DNA from: Gracilaria vermiculophylla
Taxonomy: Eukaryota; Rhodophyta; Florideophyceae; Gracilariales; Gracilariaceae
Assembly (NCBI GenBank): GCA_019155205.2
Contig: JAHNZQ020003146.1
Location: forward strand, 1,660,095-1,724,094
Direction: 5' to 3'
Length of the DNA stretch: 64,000 nt
This document shows positions 43,183-53,343 of this stretch, piece after piece. The notes under the pieces were generated by a model that did not search any database, was not told the DNA's origin, and saw only the letters and a program-made list of their open reading frames with translations. The position numbers and the translations under genes are program-made. Each line of letters starts with the position of its first letter. Position 1 is the first letter of the stretch.

Positions 43183-43222
43183 TGGGGGCGGGCTGAGGAG
43201 GAAGCACGGGTCGCAAGCGGCT

Positions 43223-43322
43223 NNNNNNNNNNNNNNNNNNNNNNNNNNNNNNNNNNNNNNNNNNNNNNNNNNNNNNNNNNNNNNNNNNNNNNNNNNNNNN
43301 NNNNNNNNNNNNNNNNNNNNNN
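43223..43322. other. Assembly gap, 100 N, between duplicated flanks
   Basis: Placeholder gap. 42871-42990 is repeated identically at 43323-43442, each followed by a poly-G tract and the same GCGGGCTGAGGAGGAAGCAC block. The two contig ends therefore show the same locus. Confidence 0.9.
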
Positions 43323-43439
43323 CCGGAAGAGGAGTTGATGAACGTTAGGCAAAGGTGCGTCTTGTGGACCTGCGCGAAGGAAAGGTGGACAGGTAGCGAG
43401 GAAGGGCGAGCCACAGCACTATGGAGGAACGGGCGATAA

Positions 43440-43536
<97 letters not shown>

Positions 43537-43577
43537 GGGGGCGGGCTGAGGAGGAAGCACGGGTCGCAAGCGGCTTC
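43323..43577. repeat. Second copy of the transporter promoter segment with poly-G (43442-43535)
   Basis: Base-for-base copy of 42871-42990, then a poly-G tract of about 94 bases and the shared block ending CGCAAGCGGCT. Most likely an assembly duplicate rather than a biological tandem. Confidence 0.75.
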
Positions 43578-43889
43578 TAACAAGGAAGGCGGTTTATCTA
43601 CGGGGGGTGGGGGGGGGGACGGGCGGCGGGTGCTGTTGCTGACGGTGAGCGCACGGCGAGCACGCGCCGCACGGGTGGGCGGCGGCGGATCGGGGGCGCT
43701 CCGTTTTTGGTTGCGCCGGCAGCGCGCCGATGCCGGAACCGGCGCGCCTTACACTGCGCCGCGCGGATTCCCCGGCACTGCCATGTCACCCGCGTTGTCC
43801 GTCCACTTTGAATCGATGGATCGTTGCCGGTCTGTAAGCGGCGCGCACCAGCGCCTTCTGCTCATCGCCGCGCCCGGGTACTGCTCACC

Positions 43890-44614
43890 CTACCGCTCGT
43901 CGTCGAGCATGCGCTCCCCCGGCCTGCGCTCCACCGGCACCCCCAGTGCGACGGCCGCCTCGCGCATCATCTCGTTTTCCTCCACCAGCGCCTCCTCGTA
44001 CATGGCCACGCCGCCTGGGATGACTCGTTCCGCAACCTCCTTCGACAGCACCTCGTCCAACCAAAGTTCTTCCAGTCTGTCTACGTAGTGAACTTTTTCC
44101 CACGCGTTTCGTGACACGAAAGCCGACAGCAGTGCGCAGATGACGCGCAGCGTCAGCGAGGGGTGCACAATGGAAATCGCCTGCATGTTTTTGCGATGCG
44201 CCCTTGACAATCTGCTGCGCGCCCGCACCAGCCACCATCCCAGCCATATTGGCGGCGAGAAGCCCGAATGAACATAAATCAGTCGGTACGGTTCGGCGCA
44301 AATCTGGTGCAATTACACACACAACGTTAGTAATGCTGTAGTTCAGAACGAGTTCGTCGCATGTCGCAACGCACATCACGGGTCTCCCTCACGAACAGTT
44401 GAAAGCACTGCTCCCAAACATCACCCCCGATGCGCGGAATCAACGCGGGGATCACCAGAACCAGGGAGTTTCCATCCTTGTCTTTGATCAGAGTTTCATC
44501 TGATTCTCGCACCACTGTCACAATGCCACGGTCAGCCACAGCGCTGAGATCTGCGCTCACTGCTTGTCGTACTTCCCGCTCGTACACAGCATCATCTGGC
44601 GTGTCCTCATTCAT
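43890..44614 (-). CDS. CRAL-TRIO (Sec14/BCH-like) domain protein, two exons
   Basis: Exon 1 is 44614-44375 (80 codons, MNEDTPDDAVYER...); exon 2 is 44303-43890 (137 codons plus TAG). The 71-nt intron 44374-44304 has donor GTGCGT, branch site TACTAAC and acceptor CACCAG, and removal joins two frames in phase 0 at ETRD/ICAEPYRLIYVHSGF. Across the join the protein shows the divergent CRAL-TRIO pattern: DGNSLVLVIPALIPR, YRLIYVHSGF, SRAHRKNMQAISIVHPSL, AWEKVHYVDRLEEL. This fold binds lipids or small-GTPase regulators in the cytosol. 217 residues is short but covers the domain; an additional upstream exon (an open stretch at 44906-44607) is possible but unsupported. Confidence 0.75.
44304..44374 (-). 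other. Spliceosomal intron, 71 nt
   Basis: GTGCGT donor, perfect TACTAAC branch site about 20 nt before the CAG acceptor; phase 0 and domain-restoring. Confidence 0.8.
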
Positions 44615-45320
44615 CTGTGACGGTCCTGGTGAGATGTCGTCTTTTACACTGCTTGTCAGATGTGGCCGCCTGCCAGAGGTGCACTAACGCGGCGGAGAGA
44701 TACGACGTCCAGAATCTGAACAACACGTTTTTATAATTATCGAAAAAGCTCCGTGCTGTTTCTCCGAACTTGAACGCCACGGCCTCCGATACCTCACCGC
44801 ATCTCAGCCCAGCAACCCAGAGTGCATCTTTCACCGTGATAACAATCATCACCGCTAACGGACTGCACTTTCCAGGGTTATTTGTGTGTTGAAGGATTTT
44901 GGCCACCTAGTCACACCAAGTGTCACTTGAAAAAAAAGCGACTTTGGCCAAGTTATGACAAAATCATATCCACAAATTTAATTGGAACTGATCATATCCT
45001 CCACATGTGGCACGAGGTCCACACTTTTCGACACAGAATTGATCAGCCACCGTTAACACTATATGTTGGGTTCCAGCCAGGCTGGTCGATGCACCAAGTA
45101 GCCGCCGGTGTTCGCTCGGTGAAGACACAGAATTTACTTTTGAACGCAAGGGTATCACTGCTATTCAGCAACTTCAGTGGCGTCAGTCAGCCGTGTTCTA
45201 GCTCATCGCAAGCTAATTATCAAGTAGAAAACAATCGTTTCCTCTCTAGCAATTTCGCTTTAACGCTTTGCGATTTCACATATCAATCTGCAATTCAATT
45301 ACTTGCACATCAACGGATTA
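44615..45320. promoter_or_regulatory. Divergent intergenic region
   Basis: About 700 bp between the CRAL-TRIO gene (minus) and the PDZ gene (plus); presumably both promoters. A minus-strand frame at 44906-44607 (with KFGETARSFFDNYKNVLF) reads protein-like but has no family match. Confidence 0.4.
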
Positions 45321-46073
45321 ATGGTTCATGCATTTAACTTCAAACTGGCTTTCTGTACTAGCTTGGGAACAGTACCATACGTACAGACAGCAAAACTAAG
45401 GTTGTGCAACTCGCGATTTTCACTTTCCTCTCCGTTGCTTGCGGTAGGAACATGGCACTCTCGCGTGGCAGTCGCATGCATGTCACCTCCATTAAACATT
45501 TCCGACTCATCAAGGATTCCGGAGACGTCGATGGAAAGCAAAGTCGAAGACCCGGATGACATGTACCTGCCTCCCAATACCGAGTTAGTATCGCTCCCCT
45601 TGCCACTCGGAGTCTACACCGAGCAAACAGCTGACGGCAAGGTGTTTGTCGACGAGATTGAACAAGATGGCAATGCAAAGAAATTGAGAGGATTACAAGT
45701 AGGAGATGTGATTGTGGCTGTTTCGCTGCCATTCGGGAACGGACTGCTTCCAGTTCCCAAAGCTGGCGGGTTAGATATGATTGCTGATCACATCTCAAGT
45801 CGAGACCCAAATGAGCCATTCTTTCACATAGCAATCTCGAAGGACCATGACATAAATGATCTTCGTAATAACATTGAGGTTGATGAAGGCTGGCTAACAG
45901 CAGACGAGGCTCTGAAATTAGCCCAAAAGATTCACGTTCTGGAGTACCCCAAAGTTCCTTCTCACGAAGACGATGAGAAAGATGACTTTGAAACTCAGGA
46001 AAAGGATCTTGAAGAGTACGGGTTCGATAAGGAGTGCATCAAGTCTATTCTTGAAAACAAGAACCAAGCATAG
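45321..46073 (+). CDS. PDZ-domain protein with likely plastid transit peptide
   Basis: 250 residues; 45321 is the first ATG (MVHAFNFKLAF). The first about 55 residues are Ser/Arg/Lys-rich, almost free of acids and start with Phe at positions 5 and 7, ending VAVACMSPP: the look of a plastid transit peptide, with the N-terminal Phe seen in primary plastids of red algae and glaucophytes. Residues about 88-175 form a PDZ-like fold: LPLGVYTEQTADGKVFVDEI, then KLRGLQVGDVIVAVS, then FFHIAISKD. The C-terminal 70 residues are acidic/Lys-rich and probably helical. PDZ domains bind C-terminal peptides; the partner is unknown. If the start were Met at 45480 the transit peptide would vanish. Convergent with the DUG fusion, 47 bp apart. 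Confidence 0.7.
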   Translation: MVHAFNFKLAFCTSLGTVPYVQTAKLRLCNSRFSLSSPLLAVGTWHSRVAVACMSPPLNISDSSRIPETSMESKVEDPDDMYLPPNTELVSLPLPLGVYTEQTADGKVFVDEIEQDGNAKKLRGLQVGDVIVAVSLPFGNGLLPVPKAGGLDMIADHISSRDPNEPFFHIAISKDHDINDLRNNIEVDEGWLTADEALKLAQKIHVLEYPKVPSHEDDEKDDFETQEKDLEEYGFDKECIKSILENKNQA

Positions 46074-46120
46074 AGGACGACTTTTTTCCGGTTCATCATT
46101 TTGTGCATTACATCACAGCC

Positions 46121-49100
46121 TTATTTTGTTTGGGCAAACTCTTCAATAATCCGTTGAAGGACCTCCTTTCCCCTGAAAAGATTGATGGCTCGTATACGTT
46201 CATTCGGCAAATGTGCTCCATCGGACGACTGTCCTAGTGGAACCTGCAACAGGGGAGCAGCTAGTGTTTTTGATAGAAATGAGAACACAGGCATGCTTCC
46301 TCCTTCACAAACGTACTGCGGTTCAACTCCCCACACAGACTTGATTGCTCGAGCCGCGATTTGAAAGTGTTGGGAAGATGGATCTTCGAGCCACCAATCC
46401 CCAATGTTCACGCATGATATGGAGAGTTTGTTTGGTGAATTCCGTTTTTCTAATTGGGCTTGTAAAAAGTCCTGCACCGCACGAACAAGCTTCTGCGGAT
46501 TTTGGTCTGGAACAAAGCGGATTGAAATTTTGGCAGAGGCTTGGCACGGTACGACAGAAAACACGCCGGATGCGTTGCTGCTGTCTATAGATGTGATCGA
46601 AATTGAAGGCTTGCGCCATCGTGATTCAAGCAATTTCACGTCATTCTCTGATGTAAATCGTTGAACCCCAGTCCCTTTTTGATACTCAGCTCTATTGAAC
46701 TCAACTTCATGAAATGAAGCACTTTCACTCTCCTTGAGTGGCCTGATGTCAGCATCGAACTCTGGCACGCAGACAGACCCGTCTCTGTCAAGCATCTTCG
46801 ACAACACGACCAAAAGATCTGACATGGGTTCAAATGTCGCCCCGCCATCGACTCCAGCGTGCAGGTTTCGTGTACCACCTGACATTGTAACTAAAAGTTC
46901 AATGACCCCCCGAAGCCCATACGTGATACAGGGCTTATTTTCTCCCAGCCATGATGAACTTGAAGTTAGAATTAAACCCGTCCTTTCAAACCAATGCATA
47001 TGAGAATTGATACACTCTCTAAAGCCTCGATTTGCCATTTCGCCTTCACCTTGCAGAACTACAACTATATTGATACCTAGTCCATCAATGGAATCTTCAA
47101 GCAATTGCTTGATGGCAAATAAGCTCGCGATTATTGGTCCCTTGTTGTCCGTTGACCCTCGACCATAGAGATACCCATCAATAGACGTCAACATCCATGG
47201 ATTGGTCTTCCATTGCGACTCATTCACTGGCATAACATCATAATGGCCATACAATGTAATCGTTCGGGCGTTAGGGCTCGCTGAAGCAAATCTAGCCAGC
47301 ACCACAGGGTTTGACCCGACAGGCGTGGCTGACATCCCAGCCTTGTTCCAAAAATCAGGACTTCTAATGACACAACCATTTCCAGGATCACCTCGGCTTG
47401 AAGTACTGACGAATTTCACTGTCGCCCCTAACCCTTCCAAGAAAGTGGCAATATATTGAGCACCTTGCCAACAATTTTCCCGACGTTCCTCCGAACTCGA
47501 GACAGTGGCAAAGGATATAAATCGGGCGAGAACGTCCTGCATCAATCGACGCTCCAGCTTTCTAGGGGTCCACGCCTTTGATTTCTTTCCGTTCTTCGTA
47601 GCGCTCTTGGATACACTTTGATGATCGTCATCACTGCCAGATGGGGAAGAATCTTGAGCATCATATAGCTTTGTTAAGCTTCCGTTCTGCATCATATCTG
47701 TCAACTTCTTCATATTTTGGTCTTTGCTCAAGAGAGGTGACATTGGCGGGGCCAGAATCATCTCATTTGTAACACCAGGAACCAATGTTTCAATGCCATC
47801 TTTGCTATCAGGAACCTCTGTCCTTATGACTTCGGAAGACTTTCGCTCGCATGCCCGTGAAATTGAACCATTTTCACCTCTTCTGAGCTTTGAACTGCTA
47901 TTGAACTGCTGCAAAGGACCGGATTCTTTGTTAGAGAGCCGAGTCGCTTTACTCAGGCCAGTGCTTGAAGCTTTGATAAAAGTGTTCAGGTTTGGCGCGT
48001 CATGTTCCATCCTCATTGAATGTGTATGTTGCTGGTTTTCAGTTGATATAACATCGCGCACCTGAACACCGCCGCTGTCAGAAGCTGTGAACAACAAATT
48101 ATATTCAGGGCTTACCGCTCCAGCAATGAGGCCATCGTCTTTATACTGACAAACAAGTGCTAGAGTTTCGGCACACCATACGCACACGGTACCATCCGCA
48201 GAGCCGGATATGAGCTGGTTTAAACAAACTTTGAGAAAAACGACTTCATCGCCGTGTTTTCGTAAGGTTCTCTTACATATAAAGCCACTTTCCCCATCCC
48301 AGACCCATACTTTAATGGAGCAGTCTCTGGAACCTGAAAAGAGCATAGTGCCATATGAGGTTTCATACGTTTCGAGGGCAAGAATAGCCCCTGCATGGTC
48401 GTCCCTCTTTTGAACGCATTTCTCGGTTTTGACATCCCACCATCTCAAAATGCCATCACCGCATCCCGTACAAATCAAACGACCGTCCAGACAAGCAGTT
48501 AAAGCAAAAACGTATCCGTTATGCGTTAGAGCATCACTTCCTCGTGGAAATTCATAACCAATGTCTGCAAGGTTCACCTTGTATGCAGCTGAATGTGCCT
48601 TTTTATCGCTGCTTAACGAGTTTGCATTCTCAAAGCCGTTAGTATTTGAAGTGATGTCTTCGATAACACAGCGGACTCTAGCGTCGGAAAATCCGGCAAA
48701 AATCTTCTTTCCGACCTTGGCCAAAGTTAATACATCGCCTTTTCCTTCGCAACAGACCGTGAGGGTTTGCCGAAATGTTTCCTGTGAATCAAACCTGTAA
48801 AGCGATATGGTGGATGCAGAGGATGCGCTAACCAAGATTCCGTCGTCAAGATCAGCCAGCAACGCAAGAACTGCACTTTGCCCTGGTCGAAGGATCTTAG
48901 TACGGAGATCATCTTCCATGTTCCATACATGAATTGATCCATCATTGGTGCCGCAACACAACAGCCATCCCATGACGTCACAACATATTACAGATCTTCC
49001 TGACAATGTGATGGTAGACCTAACCGTGCTACCGAAGTTGTTTCCAGAGGAGAACTTGTCACCATAGAAACGGCTGAGGTCAAGATTTTGAGAATCAGGT

Positions 49101-50155
49101 ATTTCAATCTGAGTAGCCAAATCGGGGCGTTTGTTGTGAGCAATGAAGGGGCTGAGCATAACATGATGTGAAAGATGTGATTTCCTGGCAGTCTGTAGCC
49201 GGTTCGGGAGTTGAGGGCTAGAAACGTTGACCAATATGCGTGATATGAAAGCACTCGACGTATCTTCAATCTGTGACAAAAGTATATGCATATTTTGTGT
49301 TATTACAATGCAGCAACCAGTAGGGACTGTGACCCAATCTCCACGGCGTTCAGTAAGAGGTTCCGATGAAATGATTGCAAGTGATGGGCGTCTATCAGTA
49401 TGCACCATGACGTAATTGCCAGGTGCAGAACCGTCAGACTGGTAGTGGTTCCCTGATGCATAATACAGGCTAGCAGCTTGGGCATTGGGATTATTCGGTG
49501 AGACAACGTATCGCGAAGCGACAATTGATTCTCCATCAGAGACCACAAAGTTCAACAAAGATGTTTCTGTGGCATTTACCTTGTGGGCTGCACGCTGCAA
49601 AATAAGAATGGTTTCCTGTAGACACGCTCGTAGTTTCTCTGGCGTGGATGGGGCCAAAGAATCTTGAATTTGATTGAGGAACACAGCAAAGCACAGGGCG
49701 GAGTCGCTAGACCCGTGGTTCACTGCAAAGTCAAAGGCATGATTGTCAAGGGCAGGCAACAAAACCCGTCGAACAGCAGAAAAGTTGCCAACACCCCCAT
49801 TGTGCATCCAAAGAAAGCGACCATAGCGGAATGGATGGCAAGCGGTCTCTGATACATCAAGACCAGGAGACGCGGCTCGGACATGGGCAAATAGAACATG
49901 CGTGTAAATCTTTTCGGCTATGGAGCCCAGATTTGGGTCATTCCAAGCAGGACGCGCATGACGATAGACGCATGGCGTGACATCCGAAGGGTCTGGAGAG
50001 TACCAACCGAGACCGAAGCCGTCGCCGTTGAGATAGCCCGCGGTGGTCATACGCTCCCTTGCATCAAAGCTCTGCGTGATAATGCTTCTGGAGGGGCGTG
50101 TGACAAGGTCGGCCGCACAGATAGGCTTCCCGAAAAAGGCGCTAAGCCGGCACAT
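46121..50155 (-). CDS. DUG3-DUG2 fusion: class II glutamine amidotransferase + WD40 + M20 peptidase
   Basis: 1344 residues from ATG 50155, giving an N-terminal MCRLSAFFG whose Cys2 is the catalytic nucleophile of class II amidotransferases once Met is removed. Residues 1 to about 320 match DUG3: NGDGFGLGWY, FAHVRAAS, CHPFRYGRFLWMHNGG. About 385-705 hold some seven WD40 blades (NDGSIHVWN, GDGILRWWDV, RDCSIKVWVW, ADGTVCVW). After a Ser-rich linker, about 870-1344 match the M20 metallopeptidase part of DUG2: TLYGHYDVMP (His and Asp ligands), GYLYGRGSTDNKGP, QGEGEMANRGF, YVCEGGSMPVF. In yeast, separate DUG2 (WD40-M20) and DUG3 form the cytosolic complex that cleaves the gamma-glutamyl bond of glutathione. 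Here both are one chain, in the order DUG3 then DUG2. The frame is intact with no intron. Confidence 0.9.
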   Translation of the reverse strand: MCRLSAFFGKPICAADLVTRPSRSIITQSFDARERMTTAGYLNGDGFGLGWYSPDPSDVTPCVYRHARPAWNDPNLGSIAEKIYTHVLFAHVRAASPGLDVSETACHPFRYGRFLWMHNGGVGNFSAVRRVLLPALDNHAFDFAVNHGSSDSALCFAVFLNQIQDSLAPSTPEKLRACLQETILILQRAAHKVNATETSLLNFVVSDGESIVASRYVVSPNNPNAQAASLYYASGNHYQSDGSAPGNYVMVHTDRRPSLAIISSEPLTERRGDWVTVPTGCCIVITQNMHILLSQIEDTSSAFISRILVNVSSPQLPNRLQTARKSHLSHHVMLSPFIAHNKRPDLATQIEIPDSQNLDLSRFYGDKFSSGNNFGSTVRSTITLSGRSVICCDVMGWLLCCGTNDGSIHVWNMEDDLRTKILRPGQSAVLALLADLDDGILVSASSASTISLYRFDSQETFRQTLTVCCEGKGDVLTLAKVGKKIFAGFSDARVRCVIEDITSNTNGFENANSLSSDKKAHSAAYKVNLADIGYEFPRGSDALTHNGYVFALTACLDGRLICTGCGDGILRWWDVKTEKCVQKRDDHAGAILALETYETSYGTMLFSGSRDCSIKVWVWDGESGFICKRTLRKHGDEVVFLKVCLNQLISGSADGTVCVWCAETLALVCQYKDDGLIAGAVSPEYNLLFTASDSGGVQVRDVISTENQQHTHSMRMEHDAPNLNTFIKASSTGLSKATRLSNKESGPLQQFNSSSKLRRGENGSISRACERKSSEVIRTEVPDSKDGIETLVPGVTNEMILAPPMSPLLSKDQNMKKLTDMMQNGSLTKLYDAQDSSPSGSDDDHQSVSKSATKNGKKSKAWTPRKLERRLMQDVLARFISFATVSSSEERRENCWQGAQYIATFLEGLGATVKFVSTSSRGDPGNGCVIRSPDFWNKAGMSATPVGSNPVVLARFASASPNARTITLYGHYDVMPVNESQWKTNPWMLTSIDGYLYGRGSTDNKGPIIASLFAIKQLLEDSIDGLGINIVVVLQGEGEMANRGFRECINSHMHWFERTGLILTSSSSWLGENKPCITYGLRGVIELLVTMSGGTRNLHAGVDGGATFEPMSDLLVVLSKMLDRDGSVCVPEFDADIRPLKESESASFHEVEFNRAEYQKGTGVQRFTSENDVKLLESRWRKPSISITSIDSSNASGVFSVVPCQASAKISIRFVPDQNPQKLVRAVQDFLQAQLEKRNSPNKLSISCVNIGDWWLEDPSSQHFQIAARAIKSVWGVEPQYVCEGGSMPVFSFLSKTLAAPLLQVPLGQSSDGAHLPNERIRAINLFRGKEVLQRIIEEFAQTK

Positions 50156-51013
50156 AGTGTGAGCGTGGTGGCAGTTAAGAGGCAATGGGGATAGTCAGGT
50201 GGTACGTGAGGGTGGGAGAAAGAAACACGCCGTGAGGCGTGAAGAGAGCGAAGACAGGCTAAACGGGGTTGATCCGAGACTAATGAGGAAAGCGGTGGGG
50301 CTGAGCGACGACGAAGAAATAGACCGCCCGGATGGACATCACACAGTAGCAGCGGAAAGGAGGCGCACTGCACCTAAATACATGTTCCAGCGACGACGCG
50401 CATGAAATATATAACGGAGCATGTGGCCCGCCCAAAAGCTCATCCACGTCAGCAGACGGCTTCGAGGATTCGAAGACAGCAAGCCCCATTCGTGGAAGCG
50501 CAAGTCGTTAAGCAGTCTGAGGCCACGTCCCCAAGCAACCGTCGAGACCGAGGAGTGGCACGTGCAGTGCCATGTGAGCGTATCATGAGTGGTTGCCTTA
50601 CACAAGGCCAGCATAATTCAGGCCTTCCGAAATCGGCGGAAGCATTTCGCAAGAAGATTTTCGCATGTGTTTTCCGTGGAAGATGATTTATTGGAACGCA
50701 GCAGGTCGAGTTGCATCCAAAACCTTTTGATGCCGACGGAGGGCGCGCTGAATGCCGCTTTGAGCAACCATCGACCTCCAGTCGGCTCCGACACGCTTAG
50801 ACTCCCTCCGCTCCGGCTTCCACGGAAATTCTGCCGAGATCTTTTTGTTTCATGCATCCATAATTCGAACTCATCCACTCTAGCCGTTGCACTATTGCAC
50901 TAAGAGCGTACATCCAAGACGTATTTGGTTATTAATCAGACTCTGGCGCGATCTCATATTTCTTGAGTTCTAAACCCTTTTGAACCGAACTACTTACTTT
51001 ATCTTTACTGTTT
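50156..51013. other. Upstream region of the DUG fusion gene; no other gene
   Basis: Frames of 60-108 codons without domains; presumably promoter and leader, then flank of the Tc1 insertion. Confidence 0.5.
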
Positions 51014-51298
51014 GTATGAAGTCTGTTTCAAAATTATTGGGCACCTGGCATTATGATGCAAATCATCGTTTTTAGTACTGTAATGCTAAAGTACCGAAAT
51101 CAGTTTTCAAAAAACGTCAAGTTAAAAAACCTTTCAAAATCATAGGACATTTCACTTTCAAACTTCATTTTGCCTTCTTCCGTAGTTGATTTTCGCTTTT
51201 GTCTACTAAATAATACTAATTCAACGCTTTTGCATCGCGTTTCTCTAAAGTCCCATACTTAAAATTTTCATAGTTGTCGCGCTATTTCCAATGCTTTT

Positions 51299-51544
51299 TG
51301 TAACAGAGATGCAGCGCTACGGTGCTGGCATGGATGTTTCCAGCACCGCAGCGAAGTACATTCAGTGCAATTTTATTGGCTAAAATATTTTAGATCCGTC
51401 TAGAATGCCAATTAATGCGTTGTACTTTTAGGTGGAATCTATTTCGAACATTATAAAAGGCCGATGTCGATGCTCGACATTGCCAATCGACCAGGAGGAG
51501 AAGAAAGTTTCCGTCGACTCGTAAACGGCTGAAACGTCCCTTTC
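51299..51544 (+). repeat. Family C 5' LTR
   Basis: 246 bp, TGTAACAGAG...CCCTTTCA. TATAAAA at 51452-51458 is the likely promoter TATA box. The following CTGGTAGCATCGCGC (TGG at 51546) is a candidate primer-binding site. Confidence 0.9.
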
Positions 51545-52231
51545 ACTGGTAGCATCGCGCTAAAGCTTCCTGTTGCGTCCTCGGACGGTAATTCCATAGC
51601 GAAAAGTCACTGGCAATTCTACCTTCGGGTAGGAGGAAAAGTCTAAACTTAAAGTCGCTCTACGAGTATCGGCTTTAAAGTTTTCTGCCTTAACGACTGC
51701 TAGTCGGGCAGGGCGAATTTGGTGTCACTGCGGTGCCCATTTTCGGGATCAGAAGTTAGGTTTTTGCTCGAGCGCAAGCTCTCACCTCTAGAGCTCAATT
51801 AAACTGTGTGGGTTGCCAAGCCAGCAACGACAAGTCATTTCTTTGGCTATAGTCCCTTCCTTGAAAGACAGGAACACACAGGGCGTATAGGTATCAATGA
51901 GATTACCTAATCCTCACCTCAACTAGATTGAGCCGGGCTTAGCCAAGAAGAAGCTTGTGGGGAGCAGTCGGCCGTGACTGTAACGGGAAAAAATTACTGC
52001 GCAGAGAAGACTCAATCCTGAAGACCCAAGAACCCATGAAGTAAGAAGAACTCGAGGAAGGCGAAAAGGATCAAGTGATCGAAGGTCGGATTCACTACAA
52101 TGGCACCCCTGAAGCCGAATAAGCCCAGTGCCTTTCAAGGAAGGCGAGATTAGTTCGCTGTTAGAACCTGGCTGTTTCAAGTGAAACAATACCTTTCTCT
52201 AATTCAAGTCGTAAATGGTATGAATCTCGAT

Positions 52232-53343
52232 TGTAGTACAGTGGCTTCTACGGAAATAGGGTGGTTTGGCCTTAAGGTATAATATTCCTAAGGAGGGCTC
52301 GTATTTTATTAGCTGGGCCACGTAGTGCATAATCTCGCCCGCGTGCGCTCTGGTACTGTCAGCCTCCCTGTCGAGATAGTAAAGCACAACGTCCGTTAGG
52401 AGTTTTTGGTGACTCCAAAGGCGCGTATTCCTAAAAGTGGTCTCCGGTATCCGCTGTCGCGAGCCGGAGGAATTCTGAAGAGGATCCGCAAACACCAAGC
52501 GGAGGGGGAGGTTCACTGGGCGGACAATGCTCCTACAGGCGCTGCTATGATGCGACCTGGGGATCGGCGGCTTAGAAACCTGCGTGAATAGACAAGAGCC
52601 TCCACTCGGAAAATGTAGAAGAAGACTCCGGGGTGCTTGTCTTTACCTCCCCAGAGGTGGAGCTCACTCGGCAGATTAAGTATCAAACCGGGAGCCCGCC
52701 CCGGCAGGTCTCACTACTGTGCTAATTACCTGCATAAAATATCTAAAATAAATAATAAATTCTACCGTACCTCAAGGATACTGTAGCGCACGCGGGCGAG
52801 ATTATGCACCTTGTGGCCCAGCCAATAAATTACGAACCCTCCTTAGGAATATTATACCTTAAGGCCAAACCACCACATTTCCGTAGGAGCCACTGTACTA
52901 CATGCGCTACAGTATCCTTGAGGCACGGTAGAATTATTATTTGTTTTAGATAATTTATGCAGGCAATTAGTACAGTAGCGAGACCTGCCGAGGCGGGCTC
53001 CCGGCTTGATACTTAAGCTGCCGGTCGAGCTCCACCTCTGGGGAAGTAAAGACAATCACCCTTGAGTCTTCATCTACTTTTCCGGTTGGATTCTCTTGTC
53101 GATCAACCTCAGGTTTCTAAGCCGCTGATCCCCAGGTCGCATCATATCAGCGCCTGTAGGAGCATTGTCCGCCCAGTGAACCTCCCTCTCCGCTTGGTGT
53201 TTGCGGATCCCCTTTCAGAATTCCCCGGATCGCGACAGCGGATAACGGAGACCACCTTTAGGAGCACGCACCTTTGGAGTCAACAAAAACTCCTAACGGA
53301 CGTTGTGCTTTATTACCTCGAGAGGAGGGCTGACAGTACCACA
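52232..53343 (+). repeat. Family A solo LTR inserted in family C gag, itself interrupted
   Basis: Reads TGTAGTACAGTGGCTTC at 52232 and ends GACAGTACCACA at 53343. Perfect 5-bp target duplication TCGAT (52227-52231 and 53344-53348). Removing the nested LTR leaves 553 bp, the normal length. Confidence 0.9.
52349..52902 (-). repeat. Family A solo LTR nested in the previous one, opposite orientation
   Basis: 554 bp, plus-strand reading TCTGGTACTGTCAG...CACTGTACTACA (second base mutated), flanked by TGCGC at 52344-52348 and 52903-52907. Confidence 0.9.

Noticed and set aside
44607..44906. Possible first exon of the CRAL-TRIO gene
   Set aside because: The amino-acid pattern is plausible but there is no TACTAAC branch site before the candidate acceptor at 44615 and no convincing donor, so it was not joined.
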